Assembly (NCBI GenBank): GCA_013054445.1
Contig: JAAMPI010000039.1
Coordinates: forward strand, 20,992-84,991
Direction of reading: 5' to 3'
DNA length: 64,000 nucleotides
DNA from: Cudoniella acicularis
Lineage: Eukaryota; Ascomycota; Leotiomycetes; Helotiales; Helotiaceae
The notes beneath the pieces were generated by a model, which saw nothing but the letters and a program-made list of their open reading frames with translations, had not been told where the DNA came from and did not search any database. The position numbers and the translations under genes are program-made. Below are positions 33,513 to 44,515 of this stretch, one piece after another (positions within the stretch are counted from its first letter, which is position 1; the number at the start of each line of letters is the position of its first letter).

Positions 33513-35314
33513 TCATTTTTTCTCTCCACCCTCACCACCGTCACCGAAATTAAACACACCCATAAAGCCAGACTTCATAGCTTTCATGCCTTCCTCCTTT
33601 GCTTTCTCCTCATTCATGGCTTCCTCCTTTAACCACTTCTCGCCATTTTCTCGAATCTCCTTTTCTAACAGTTCGTAATTCCTCTGTCCGCGTTCTCGCG
33701 CCAAGTCTTGCAACATTTTCCCTTGGGCGAATGCTTCTGAGGCGCTCTGCTCGCTGGGATCAGTCATCATCATGCCTTGGGGTTTGATTCCTAGGGCATT
33801 TGCCAGGAAACCAGCTCCGGAGTGCTTTGGTCGCTTCTTTCGCTCCTCTGCTAGCTCTTGCTGGAACTTTTGCCGTGCTATTGCCTCTCGCTTGGCGAAT
33901 TCGGTGGGGATATGGGTGTCTTCGAAGGATTTTAAGGCTTTTCGGACATCGCTATAGGCCATTGTGTGGATGTATTCGAGGAAGGGGATGAGGCCGATGA
34001 GATCCTTGTCTCCAACTTCTCCCTCCCATGGTTTGAGGATGATGGCGTTTTCGGGTTGTTTCTGGGTGTGAGATGCTTTTGTGTCGATTACGATGACTTT
34101 TGAGAGATCACGGTTGAGATATGAAAGATCCTGGTGATATTAGTTAATGACCAAATCTGGAAAGATGTGGAATTTACCTTTATATATTCCCCGTTCTCAT
34201 AAAGGGTAGCTTCTCGGAATAGAGGCCATGTGACGATATGGTACGGATCCAATTTTCGAAGAATTGGCTCTGCAACGGCCCAAGGTTGACTCGTGAAGAT
34301 GACCAGCTCATAGTATTGGCTTAGGTACCGAATGAAATAATCAACACCTGGTCGCTTTGCCATTCTCCAACCATGTTCCCGAGACCATTCGCTATGGATT
34401 AACAAATCTTCCAAACTCAAGACCAATGTATAAGGCCGTTCGAAAATTGGATCGGGATCTGGAAGGAGTTTTCGGAAGGCAGGTTCGTTGTAGTAATTGA
34501 GTTGGTCGCCCAGCCTATGCTTGGCTCTTTTCCACATTAACTTAACTGACCATCCTGATGGCGCATCCGCATATCGCTGTTCTTCTTCTTCCGACTCCCA
34601 GTTTCTCCCCAAATATACGGTTCCAGCAACAACAGATACACCGAACAGAGCATACATGTAATTGGCAACTCGTAACCGTTTCTTTTCGGAGGAAGATATA
34701 TATGCTGAAGCAGGAAGCTCTCCTTTCCCTCGGCCTCCGCCAGGCCCCTCCGCCGCTTCAGTGAGATTCAAAGAAGGTATAGGCTTCGTCCTCCCCTCTG
34801 TTTCGAAGTCGAGTGTTGAAGGAATTCCTTGGGTGAGATCGGGAAGAGGTCTGTTATGGGCTGCTGCATCTACCGGGTCAATGGCAGATGGAGAGGTGGA
34901 TTGTGGCGCTGTGTTCTCCGAGGGCAAGGCTGAAGTGTCGAATTCATTTTGCTTCCCCGAAAAGGATGAATCTTCGCCTGTGCCTTTTGATTGCGGTACT
35001 GTATTTCGCTCTGGCGACGCAGCTTGGCTAGCCTCTTCCTGTTGCTTTGAGAAATTTGAATTGCCAGACTTGTTGCTGCTCTGCGAATTGGCATTGGGCG
35101 CAGTGAACGTGGAGGATGCGCCAACTGGTCGTGATACACCAGACGCCCCTGGTGGTTTGGAAGGCCCTAGAGGTTTGTTGTTTCCATGATGTGGTTTGTT
35201 ATGCCGTGCCATAGATCGAGTCCATACTGTCGATGTTGATGGCGCTATGCGCAGCGCTGCAGAAGTTGCTCTTAAACCAGGACTCTGCAAACGTGCAACA
35301 GATCTCGACAACAT
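33513..35314 (-). CDS. TIM50: TIM50, mitochondrial inner-membrane import receptor subunit
   Basis: Subunit of the TIM23 presequence translocase; it hands precursors from TOM to the TIM23 channel. Start MLSRSVARLQSPGL at 35312-35314 gives a basic, Ser/Ala-rich mitochondrial targeting leader. A long low-complexity Ser/Pro/Asn-rich region follows, then one membrane helix (VANYMYALFGVSVVAGTVYL) and the FCP1/NLI-like phosphatase fold: RPYTLVLSLEDLLIHSEW, GWRMAKRPGVDYFIRYLSQY and ELVIFTSQPWAVAEPI. The canonical DxDxT motif reads SLEDL, consistent with the known loss of phosphatase activity in TIM50. One intron of about 52 nt sits near 34128-34180. The C-terminal part is highly charged and helical. 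An ORF extends upstream of the chosen start, but the leader there does not look mitochondrial. Confidence 0.93.
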
Positions 35315-35901
35315 ATTGCAAAAGAATAAGGAAACAAAGGCAGCTTCAGCAAAGAAGGTGCACTGAAGAATGGAGCATTGGGGTTTGGCTTGGATAGCTT
35401 CTCCTTCGAAATCGGAGCTCGTCAGGGTGGTACGCTCAAAATAATTTCTGGGCGCTAGATCGGAAGAGGACAAGCGCAGCAAGCGGCCAATTTTCGCTTT
35501 CTTCCTTGTCCTCGCGCAACTCTGCTTCTTCTTCTTTTCTCTTCAAAGTTGACACTCAGACGACGAAATTTGACTCTACGTTCCCATTCTCCTCCCTGGG
35601 CGTAAGGTTGTACAAGCTGAGGAGATGGACACTATGGCTTGTTCAAGAATTGGATGCTAGGCCGGTGTTCCAAGGAACACCGGTCAATAGCAATTCGATC
35701 CCGTTACACGTCGACATTGCACTTCAATTACCTATCTCCTACAAGAATCTTTTGCTATAGCTGGCCTCTTGTTGATAATTACAATCGCGATCACAATCAC
35801 ATAACCTACCTATCCACCGTGTCTCAGCTGTGCCATCCATAAAGCTCCGAACCACACCTCCTACCTTCTACCTTTTACCTCCTTTCTTGCACGCGACTAC
35901 G

Positions 35902-36906
35902 ATGCCTTCAAACCGCCCACGAGGAAAGAAAAGCACAATCGCGCCTCAACCTCAACAGCACAGGAGGAACTCGAGGAATGATCGCAACGTTTTGAACATC
36001 CCGGCCGTTGCCAGCGCCTCTGCCACCCCTCCTTCCTCGACCTATCCGTCCACATATCCCACCGAAGACGAAGAAGACTCGGCGAAGGCGAAGAAGATCC
36101 AACCCTTCCGCTTTCTTGACCTGCCCTCCGAATTGAGAACCAAGATATATACTCTCGCATTCGCGGCTGTGCCTGCTGTGATCGACCTTGATCCGCACAC
36201 TTTCAGTCTGCTTCACCGCCAGAATATCCTGTCTCTCTTCCGGGTTTCGCGACAGATCCACCTTGAGTCATCACATCATTTCTTTAGCATCCATACTTTC
36301 AGACTCTTTCCAACATATCCTGGTCGCTATTTCAAGACCAAGAGACCTCTGCTAGCTCGTCTACCCGCACATTACCGATCTTCGATCACGTCCCTCGAAT
36401 TGCGCCTTGGTCCGGGCTGGAATAATCCCCCTCGCGGTTGGTTGGTCAATGAGGCATTAGGCTTAGCTGACTGCAAAACCGTCAGAGTACTGAAGGTGTT
36501 TGTCCAATGCGATCCAAGCGATGCAATTTATAAGGGTTGGAGCATGGGCGACGGTGTCTATGAGCGCTTTTGTTCTGGCCTGTTGGATTCAGTCTTGAAA
36601 GACGTTCCAACTGTCCAGGTGGTGGAATTTGATGCCTACCCTGCGGTGAAACGGTCGGGAGATATGATGTCTGGCCTTGCCAAAGTGGTGTCGAAATATG
36701 ACAAGGTTATTGGATGGGGACCTGAGAGTGGCTGGGGTAAGGAGGACGAACAGATTGCATTCCTTGACGCTGTGTTGATGCATGGTGCTGGTATTCGATC
36801 AAGTAAGAGTAATGCGGTTTTGGCTGAGAATGCCGAGATATCAAGCATCGGGTCTACATACGATTTTAATACTACCGACACTGCTTTAATGCTGAAGCTG
36901 CTTTAA
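35902..36906 (+). CDS. F-box/2EXR-like fungal protein
   Basis: A single open frame of 334 codons from the second Met (MPSNRPRGKK). An upstream Met at 35830 is possible. After a basic, Ser/Pro-rich leader and the acidic patch EDEEDSAKAK comes PFRFLDLPSELRTKIYTLAF, the F-box-like/2EXR signature common in ascomycetes. LFRVSRQIHLESSHHFFS and LFPTYPGRYF follow. These proteins are usually taken as substrate adaptors or orphan expansions; the partner is unknown. It is divergent from TIM50 across about 590 bp. No introns or damage are seen. Confidence 0.75.
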   Translation: MPSNRPRGKKSTIAPQPQQHRRNSRNDRNVLNIPAVASASATPPSSTYPSTYPTEDEEDSAKAKKIQPFRFLDLPSELRTKIYTLAFAAVPAVIDLDPHTFSLLHRQNILSLFRVSRQIHLESSHHFFSIHTFRLFPTYPGRYFKTKRPLLARLPAHYRSSITSLELRLGPGWNNPPRGWLVNEALGLADCKTVRVLKVFVQCDPSDAIYKGWSMGDGVYERFCSGLLDSVLKDVPTVQVVEFDAYPAVKRSGDMMSGLAKVVSKYDKVIGWGPESGWGKEDEQIAFLDAVLMHGAGIRSSKSNAVLAENAEISSIGSTYDFNTTDTALMLKLL

Positions 36907-38770
36907 AGTTGAAGCACGCGAATGGTTGAGTCTAATGGCATACAAATTTGACAATTCTCATGGAGACCAAGTCTTTTATATTGTGTCCCACAGTTGAGTT
37001 GAGCAACCAATATAAGGGTACACGAACTGAAAATGTGCTTTGCTTTCTCGGGTATTTTCGTGTTATTTGGGTTGTTAGGACCAAGAAGAGACCCGACACC
37101 AAAGCACTTCAACACACATGTTTTCTCAGCATTTCTGGAAGTTTTCTATCACTGCTCGATGGCTCGAGTCAGAACGATTTGTTGCACATCGCATTCCACG
37201 TTTTTTATGCCACATCCACGTGGGTGCCCCACTTGCTGGCTTTCAACACGTGAATACCACATGGTGTTTCTCCGAAGTTTAGTTACTGGAGAGTAATTGC
37301 TTGCTACAATGCAACCTGTCAGAATGGTTTGCTTCAAAATAGTAATAAAGAGTCTCCTGCTTGACAACAATCCTTTACGTATCTCGTTGTGAGGGCCCCT
37401 CTCCTCGGAAACCTATATTCCAAGACTAAAGAACCTCACCGCTAATTGTGCTTTCGTCAGCCAACCTTCGCACCTCTTACCCGGGTTTGATTTCTTCGGA
37501 GAAAATGCTGTTTTTGACCTAAACTAAATAGAGTACTACCATTTGAAATCGAGAATAGTCTCCCCTCACCGTCTCTGCATGTCTTCGGGAACCTTCCGAG
37601 AGTCCCGTTAAGCCTAAAGCACTCTGGCGGGATTGAAAGAAGTCCAAGAAGACTATGGTTATCTACCGAGCCTGTCGGAGAATTTTAACTGAAAAGTGCG
37701 ATATGCAACAATCAAAGTTATGAAGCATAGTTGCGCTCATATTGGGTTGGTCCTGCTACTACAAGTTGTAAGACCTTGGATTAATCCCGTGCACAGTACT
37801 GCTCTAGGCCCCTAGCAGATTTTGTACCCTACCATCACGGGCCGTTTAAATTTTTATTTTCCGATTTGATAGCAGTTCGAACTACTGTCACTCGACCGTT
37901 TTGCGAACTGTTTGGGGGCTGTTTTGAAGGAGATCATGTTTCGAAACGAGTCAAACTTACCCCTTTTCGGGTAAGTTTGCGGATTCACGGATCTGACCGT
38001 GCCCTTTTGACCTTTTGTTCTTACAGGTAAATCGTTGTTCATTGCACATGTCACCCATTCATACTACTCCCAGCAGTCGCTTGGCTGAAAGAAACTCCAT
38101 AGTTCTGACAGCCGCATAGAGTTGTCACGCATCTCGGCTCGTTTCGCGACCACTTTATACTTTCCGGTCTGGGCGGTCTTAGTACCCGTTGCGGGTATAC
38201 CCCTGGAAAGTATCCAAGCTCTGGCGGTGGCGAACATTGCCTTGTGACCTACATTCTGTCCTCTATCTATCATAATCCGTATCATTGTGCTTTTCTTTTT
38301 TCCTACGGTCTTACCCTTCTGATTCAATGGCAACTTGGCGCGAATGTCCTCAAACTCAAATTAATCATTAATATACTTGACAGTTGAAGAAGGCGAAATT
38401 GTTCGATTTGGGCAGGGTTCCCATAATTATTCCACATATTCGTTAATGGAGCGAAGATGACTATTGTACTAACGGACGAGGACAATGGCGGATTTCCAAC
38501 CGCACCGGGAGTTCAAGTCAATGAACTAGGCCCCGCGGTGATAGCACTAGGCTAGATGTTAGGAAATGTGGTATCAAGGGCCAACGAACAGCTCCTGTCA
38601 CATCGAGACTGGCTTGCTCAGCACACCTCACTCAACAACAACAACGAAGACGATGACAATGAAGAAACCACCCTTCACCAAGACATCATTCCAATACACC
38701 CACCTTCCGCCCTCATCACCCCACCCCACTACCACCACCACCTCGCCTCCTCCAAATCCGGCAAAACCAA
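36907..38770. other. intergenic, no gene supported
   Basis: Frames on the minus strand between 37854 and 38333 are Lys/Arg-rich but show no domain or homology that I recognise. A 33-codon frame begins at ATG 38457. I see no RNA gene or repeat. The last 200 bases may contain the 5' exon of the following membrane protein. Confidence 0.4.
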
Positions 38771-39841
38771 GTAGTACCCGTCTTCGACTGCCCCTCGCAA
38801 ATCCAAACCGCGACCTCCTTAGCCGCCTCCAACATCTCCAACATCTCCCTCTCGGCCTCGAAATCCATCTTCTCCATCCAGCAAAGCGCCAGCTCTGCCA
38901 CCTTTTCTGCACAACCATCAGCTTCCGCAGCCGTGATATCAGCTCAAGCTGTTAGTAATTCCGTCATCTCGAGTGCGAGTAGTGCGGTAGCGAGTGTGAG
39001 TTCTGTGCTAGCGATTGTGCACAGTAGTGCGAGTGCGATGGTAAGCAGTACGAGGGAGGTGGCTAGTAGTGCTCAAGGTTTGTTTTGTTTCTTTTTCCAT
39101 TTTCCACTCCCCCTGTTACTTACCCCGCGTTTCTTCTCCTCGACCGATACTTACAAATACTGATAATGGCGAAACAGCACAAGCACAAGCTTCTATCTTA
39201 TCCACCACTCCCAAGCTGCGCTCTCTATCCAGGGGCCCCGTGTCGACGCGATGAACGCCACTCGTTTCGCCCTCGTCGTCACTTTCTCCATCATCGGCTC
39301 CTCTTTACTCTCTATTCTCGCTTACTATCTTCTCTCCCGGTGTCGTCACCGCGGTAAACGCAGAAGAGAAAAGGAAAGGAGAGAAATAGAAGACAAGATT
39401 CGTAGCCAGTATCTCGGTTCAAGAGATGGAAGGAGTTTCGACAGTAGAAGGGGTTTGTCTCGTGATAGGGAAAGGAGTTTTGGGTATAGAGAGAGGGAGA
39501 AGGAGGATGCGGAGGCGATTTTGGCGGAGTTTCCTTTGCCGCTTCCGAATACTTCTGCGGTGAATCAGAGGAATACGGTCGCTGGGTTGGTGGGAAGAGG
39601 GATATAGAGGGGATGGGGGGAGAGGCGAGGCAGAGACCGGTTCCCACCGGGATGGTCTCGGCGCCGGTGTTGTCAAGGGAAAATGCCTTGACCTATGATC
39701 CTGAGAAACCGGATGAGCCGCCTAGGTTTAGAAGTGTAAGTCTTTTTTCCTTCCTTCCCCGTTATTCCTGTTTGGTTAAATTTCCGTTTGTGAAGAAGTA
39801 GCTAATGATTCTGAAATGAACAGTGGCTAGAAGAAACATAA
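38771..39841 (+). CDS. single-pass membrane protein with Ser/Ala-rich ectodomain (5' end not resolved)
   Basis: A coding frame beginning within PVFDCPSQIQTATSLAA continues as a Ser/Ala-rich region (SVISSASSAVASVSSVLAIV). A likely intron lies at about 39077-39177. The membrane segment is RFALVVTFSIIGSSLLSIL, followed by the basic stop-transfer RCRHRGKRRREKERR and an Arg/Glu-rich cytosolic tail. Near 39575-39609 the frame changes: either an intron (GTGAAT 39559 to ATAGAG 39609) or a small indel. The last exon boundary at 39735-39823 gives a C-terminus RFRSWLEET with stop 39839-39841. The shape resembles fungal wall-sensor-like proteins, but no such domain is certain. No start codon or signal peptide could be placed. 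Confidence 0.5.
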
Positions 39842-40282
39842 ATACAGCGCTGGCTAGTCCTGTTCCCTATAATGGGCAGAGGAAGAGGAGTAAGAGTACG
39901 CCTGGAGTTGGGGTTGGGCAAGTTGCGGTGGTGCCTGGGAAATATAGGATTGAGAATAATAACCATGTTTCCTCTATCTTTGTGCTCTCAACAACAGGTA
40001 GTTTTGATAAACAAATTTGAAGACGGTCTCAAAGCAGTTTCTTTTATTTTCAATATTAGTGATTAGGTTAATCCTATTAATTAAAGTCGTGCTATATTAT
40101 CTAGCAAGATCAACTTATTTTAGCTAATATACCGACCCATTCAAAACAAGGTAAATTAACTTGCGTAAAGGTGGTAAATTTTATTTATCTCGAGTAGCAT
40201 TGATGAGAAAGCGGCCCAAACTTTCGACTTCTCTCTCTGATTCCCCATACAAGTTCCGTTGTAGCACATCACGTACTGAACC

Positions 40283-41483
40283 TCAGTAGCTATAACAAAG
40301 GAGATTTGAATGAGTCGACATGACCTGTGATACCGGCTTATCTTCCGCCAACCCAAACATCCGCAAAGCATCTGTCAGCTGAGCTTTTTCAGTGGAGTGG
40401 TGTGCCCGCTTGCCATGATAAGCTAAAAGCCGCTCCCGAGGAAGTTTTTGTTGCCATAACCACCACAATCTATCAAGCTGAGCATGGTGGAGGAAGAAAA
40501 CAGGATCATACGGTGCAGTGAAGCTAAAAAAGTCACCACGTACTCCATTGGGGATGGTGGAATGTGGGCCATTCTCCACTGCCAGGAAGAACTTCTCATA
40601 GTCTGGCTGCCGCATAATCTTTTCAACAACTTCTGGTCGAACACCAGCGCCTGAGAAAACTCCCTTGTCGTTAATTCCATCCCCAAAACCTCGAGAGAGG
40701 CAATGGGGATCATACCTGGTGCCGTAGAAAAGCGCAGTTTGGCCCGCAAAAGGCCCGTCCACAACGCAGCGGCCGTGGCCCAAGACGATTTCACCTGTGG
40801 AATTTCCGTCGCCACCAAAGCCATTTTCAGAATCCCATACTGGAGCTTTGGTGATTTTCTCCCAATCAAGAGTCCAGTCCCAATACCTGCCGAAACTTAG
40901 TCAACCATTTGGAGGCAGCGTTGGGAGGGAACTTTTCATACGGTAGGTTGCCATTGTATTCACAATCTTCCTTCAATGATTTTTCATAGACGTGGATGAA
41001 GTAACGATGCCATGGATAGAAAGCAGCAGAGCCGTGTGCTAGTGAACTCTTTAGAAGGTAGTTCGATTGAAGCAAAATAATTCACCACTTACTGCCGCCA
41101 CTGACTTGAGCGTGGGCCCATGGGAAGTCATCGTACAAAGTCCCATTGGGTGTTAGTCTTGACGGTGTTCGCCCAAGACATTTGACAGCATTGATATAAT
41201 TCTTCTTCTCTGCTCGGCTCAAGCTCCTCCATTCTCTCCGAATTGATGGCTGAGAGCAAGACGTTTTAACTTCATCTCCTGTTGGTTGTAATCCCACGAT
41301 TGTTTTCCAAAATACAGCAAGTAATACAAAAGTGATGGGAGGTAACAAAAGGATAATGCTGATTCGCAGTTTTCGATGCCTAACAATGCTCTCTGACTGC
41401 TGCTTGAACTCGGTATCATTACGATCAGAGCTCGGCAAAGGAGAATACCGCCACTTAGAAAGCGTGAATGTTCCAATAGTCAT
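40283..41483 (-). CDS. membrane-anchored tyrosinase of the dikaritin RiPP cluster
   Basis: Type-3 copper enzyme. The N-terminus (MTIGTFTLSKWRY start, or 13 codons upstream) has one membrane helix, ISIILLLPPITFVLLAVFW, so the catalytic part faces the secretory lumen. Copper site A is in DDFPWAHAQ and AHGSAAFYPWHRYFIHVYE, and after an intron (about 40889-40945) comes PYWDWTLDWE. Copper site B is GPHSTIPNGVRGDFF and DPVFFLHHAQLDRLWWLWQ. The C-terminal LLCYSY is typical for this family. A first intron lies near 41050-41095. In ustiloxin and phomopsin clusters a tyrosinase homologue acts on the Tyr-containing core; here the core contains two Tyr. All copper-binding His expected in these motifs are present. 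It is the left-most gene I assign to the cluster. Confidence 0.88.
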
Positions 41484-42573
41484 TTTGAAAGACTTAACGA
41501 CTACAAAACTGCAATAAGCCATATGATGAGGAAGATAGGAGGAGGGGAGGCCGATGGACCCTGAGAATCTGAGATCCGATTTCGGTCACGGAAAGTGTTC
41601 AAAGGAGAGTTGTATCTCTTACCCCCACCATGACTCCATGGAGAATTGGATAAATAGAAGTCAACTTTCCTCAATAAAAGACAATGCAGCATAAATGCAT
41701 GCGTGACATGCTCGTGTCACCACCGATCTCGAATCTCCCTAACCATTGAAATTTTTGTGATCGTAAAACGAGTATACTCCTCGCAAGTGAGTCGGGATCT
41801 CCTCCATGGCTCCACAATCATGGCTGTGCCCTAGCATGATTTCCCCGCAGATTCTTATGCATGCTCTGTTGGCCGGACTTCCTCTCCGCAGAACAGCCGA
41901 AGTATCTTGCCTTGCTTATACCCCTGCAGTATGTTAGCCTTACTTGCGCTTCTTGTCTCGCTGTGCATAAGCGGTGAGTAGGTAAGAAGATAGGTCATGA
42001 ATACGGCTTTTACGTGAAGTGAAAAGGGGGGTTATGGCAGACTCGTGGGAANCTCTCCCCAACAAGCACTGCATTCAATAATTTCAATTGATTCCCTTCC
42101 ACAACCTCTCAAGATCCGCGCCCACTTCATCCACACGCACTATCCATTCAGAGTCCTCACTCCCTTGTTAAACAGCTTGCATGACAGTACTGATCAAGAT
42201 TCCTGCCCGCGAAAGATCAGCTAATTCGCCGGGTTGTTCTTAAAATTCATATACACTCTAATTTCTTCGTGCTACCCTCAAAAATGCTCGCCTATTGGTG
42301 ACCAGTAATTATCCTTGGCTTTCAACCTCCGACGACATGATCTGTGAACAAACTCCTTATTGGTAGCTTGTCAAAAATCCTTCACGTATATCTGCCACTG
42401 TCAGTTGCGAAAAAGGGTTTGGAAAGTAAGAAACCCAGCCTTTTTTAACTCGCCTGCCAGAACATGCTCTGCTGCCTTTCAGGAAAGTCCCACTTGAATG
42501 GATTGGCACATTTAGTCATGTCTTGTTCAAGGTCAAGATGTTCTCAGTTGAATACTGAATTTTACATTTCTAT
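41484..42573. other. cluster spacer, contains one ambiguous base
   Basis: Promoter side of the tyrosinase gene and 3' flank of the next minus-strand gene. Base 42052 is N, the only ambiguity noticed in the window. TTCCCCGCA at 41841-41849 recurs inverted at 46999-47007 upstream of a UstYa-like gene. No coding frame is seen. Confidence 0.5.
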
Positions 42574-43194
42574 TTAACAAAAAAGATACTTGATTTTCCC
42601 TTTGACCTGAATTTCGTCACGGTCGGGTGTCCTGTCAAGGAGATGCAAAATGTGCATCAAGCAGTGACGTCCATGCCCATAATCTCCTGCCATAGAATCG
42701 ACTCTGCTTCCAGACTTTACTGCTTCGTAGAATCGAAGCAGCACAAAAACACAATGTGCCGAGTGTTCACGTTGTGTTGTCCACCACCACCCTTCATCCA
42801 GATTCGAAAGCTCTTGATGTGTCAATTCCTTCTCTCCCTCCTTGTCGGCCCAATATTTCCACGGTGAAGAGCCAGCGTGTGCAATGAATTCATCTGTCCC
42901 TGACCGTTGGCATGAAGGAGGCATCCAGCTCACTGCCAAATCATCAAAAATACATCCGAGCTCTAAAGCCTCCATGCTCGAATTACCACAGCTGGTAGTC
43001 TTCTCAGCAACTGATCGAGAAGATACTCTTATTAACGTAAACAAGATGACTGCTAAAGATGCTATGGTGATACCGACAAGCGCAATTGCCAGACGTCGGT
43101 TTTTTGAAGAAGCTTTTCGAAGAAGGATCTCCTCTTGGGTTTCTGATTGGGGGACTTGAGCGTACTTCCAGCCTCGGGGCAAAGCCAAATGCAT
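42574..43194 (-). CDS. divergent UstYa-like (DUF3328-related) membrane protein
   Basis: A single open frame of 206 codons starting MHLALPRGWKYAQVP. The membrane helix is LAIALVGITIASLAVILFTLI. The lumenal part begins SCGNSSMEALELGCIFDDL and SWMPPSCQ. Two HxxHC motifs are present, HSAHC in TQREHSAHCVFVLLRF and HGRHC in YGHGRHCLMHIL, the pair that defines UstYa-type oxidases. It differs from the other three in the cluster: no introns, shorter, and a different N-terminal lumenal signature. It belongs to the branch of small fungal proteins often annotated as hypothetical or tyrosinase-cluster associated. Likely role: oxidation of the precursor core or an accessory to the tyrosinase. Its start lies 880 bp from the divergent precursor gene. 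Confidence 0.75.
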   Translation of the reverse strand: MHLALPRGWKYAQVPQSETQEEILLRKASSKNRRLAIALVGITIASLAVILFTLIRVSSRSVAEKTTSCGNSSMEALELGCIFDDLAVSWMPPSCQRSGTDEFIAHAGSSPWKYWADKEGEKELTHQELSNLDEGWWWTTQREHSAHCVFVLLRFYEAVKSGSRVDSMAGDYGHGRHCLMHILHLLDRTPDRDEIQVKGKIKYLFC

Positions 43195-43942
43195 TTTTCT
43201 GCAAAAGTCAGGTTGCTGATTCTTTGGTAACTTCGTGATGTCATACCCTCAACGTCAAAATGAATTCCCTTCAGCTTGTTAGTAAAGGAAGTTTGAAAAA
43301 CATAAATCCTTTAGTATCGAGCAAAGACGAGAATGAGTTACTTTCAAATGAGAAGCGAAAATTTTTGTAGACTGGTTGACTTTGATGTCTTCAACCCTTC
43401 TGATGTGCGGTCAGCTCAGTTGGGGAACAGCAGAGATTCGAAATTATTGAACCAAAACAGGGTCTGAGGTCAATACTTCGAGACCAACATTATTGCCCCC
43501 TCAGATATGAAGTATATGCAGGTGAGAGCCACACCGCTTAATGGAGTAACTCTTTCAAAATGGAAGGTGAAATTCCGGTAGCGTCTTTGACAAAGTCGGT
43601 AAGTTCAAATTTCAAAGCCTGAGATTCCACACAATGTCTATCGACTCGTCACTTAGTAATCTGATATCAAGATATATCCATGCATCATGCATGCATATTA
43701 ACTTCATGCATAACCTGCTGTAATAAGTAATTGACCGCCATCTCGTCACCAGCAGGGGCGTGTGAGTAGCCATCTGAATCATTTTATTTTGCCGTAAGCT
43801 GTACCCGGTCCTTTTGTGTGAACTTGCTTGAACGATCTGCCGCATATGAAAGCTCTAGAATTGGCAAGTCCGTTACAGTTGTCATGAAAATAGAATATTT
43901 GAATTGATGCAATTCAGTGCACATGGTGTAAATTTGACTTCG

Positions 43943-43951
43943 CATATATAC
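43943..43951 (+). promoter_or_regulatory. TATA box of the precursor gene
   Basis: CATATATAC lies about 125 bases before the precursor ATG at 44075, followed by a C/T-rich leader (TTTCCCTTCC, TCTCACTACTCTCACTGC) typical of strongly expressed fungal genes. Confidence 0.45.
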
Positions 43952-44074
43952 AGGACTGTGGCTATCCCAGAGTACAGCCATACAGTTTCCCTTCCACATC
44001 ACCATTCTGCTCTCACTACTCTCACTGCTTCTGTCCTCAACTATCTTCAATTTCCAGTCCAACATAACGTCAAG

Positions 44075-44515
44075 ATGCATCTCGCCAAAGCTCTCGGAAT
44101 CGTCGCTTTTGTTGTCACTGCGGTCAATGCTTTGCCGGCAAAACCTTTGGTATATCCACTTTCCAATTCATCGCGTTATAAGCATTGAGTGCAATGCAGC
44201 TGATGCTTAACAGACTCGGTCATGAAGCGGGATGATCAAGATTCCGCTTACATCATTCAGTACAAGCGTGACGATCAGGATTCTGCGTATATCATCCAGT
44301 ACAAAAACAAGCGCGAGGAAAAGCGTGATGACCAGGACTCGGCCTACATTATTCAGTACAAGGACAAACGTGAGGACGCGAAGCGTGATGATCAGGATTC
44401 TGCCTACATTATCCAGTACAAGAACAAGCGTGAGGACGCCAAGCGCGATGATCAGGACTCGGCCTATATCATCCAGTACAAGGACAAGCGAGCTGATGAA
44501 GATGACGCTTACTGA
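44075..44515 (+). CDS. dikaritin-type RiPP precursor with five KR-bounded core repeats
   Basis: Exon 1 encodes a signal peptide starting MHLAKALGIVAFVVTAVNAL. The second exon encodes five tandem units, each DDQDSAYIIQYK, separated by Lys-Arg sites with acidic spacers (NKREEKR, DKREDAKR, NKREDAKR, DKRADEDD). Units 1 and 2 are joined by only a single KR. This is the layout of UstA/PhomA-type precursors cut by Kex2 in the Golgi. The probable core is SAYIIQY, which has Tyr-x-Ile as in ustiloxin and phomopsin cores plus a second Tyr. Splicing is not settled. Donor GTATAT at 44150 with acceptor CAG at 44211-44213 is the most usual-looking intron but leaves the exons out of phase. Donor 44175 with the same acceptor, or donor 44150 with AG at 44226-44227, keeps phase. 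Stop at 44513-44515. Confidence 0.88.
44225..44491 (+). repeat. five-unit coding repeat in the precursor
   Basis: The five units encode identical DDQDSAYIIQYK but differ at silent sites. The core Ser codon is TCC, TCT, TCG, TCT, TCG, and the Ala codon GCT, GCG, GCC, GCC, GCC. Spacers differ in sequence and length (one KR; NKREEKR; DKREDAKR; NKREDAKR). Confidence 0.95.

Noticed and set aside
37854..38333. Lys/Arg-rich minus-strand frames
   Set aside because: Two short frames with no shared domain and no splice signals joining them.
39559..39609. Frameshift in the single-pass membrane protein
   Set aside because: A 51-nt GT-AG interval keeps the frame, so an intron is possible and a pseudogene call is not justified.
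43390..43500. tRNA-like words (GGTCAGCTCAGTTGG)
   Set aside because: The D-arm-like word is present, but I could not pair an acceptor stem or find a proper T-arm at the right distance.
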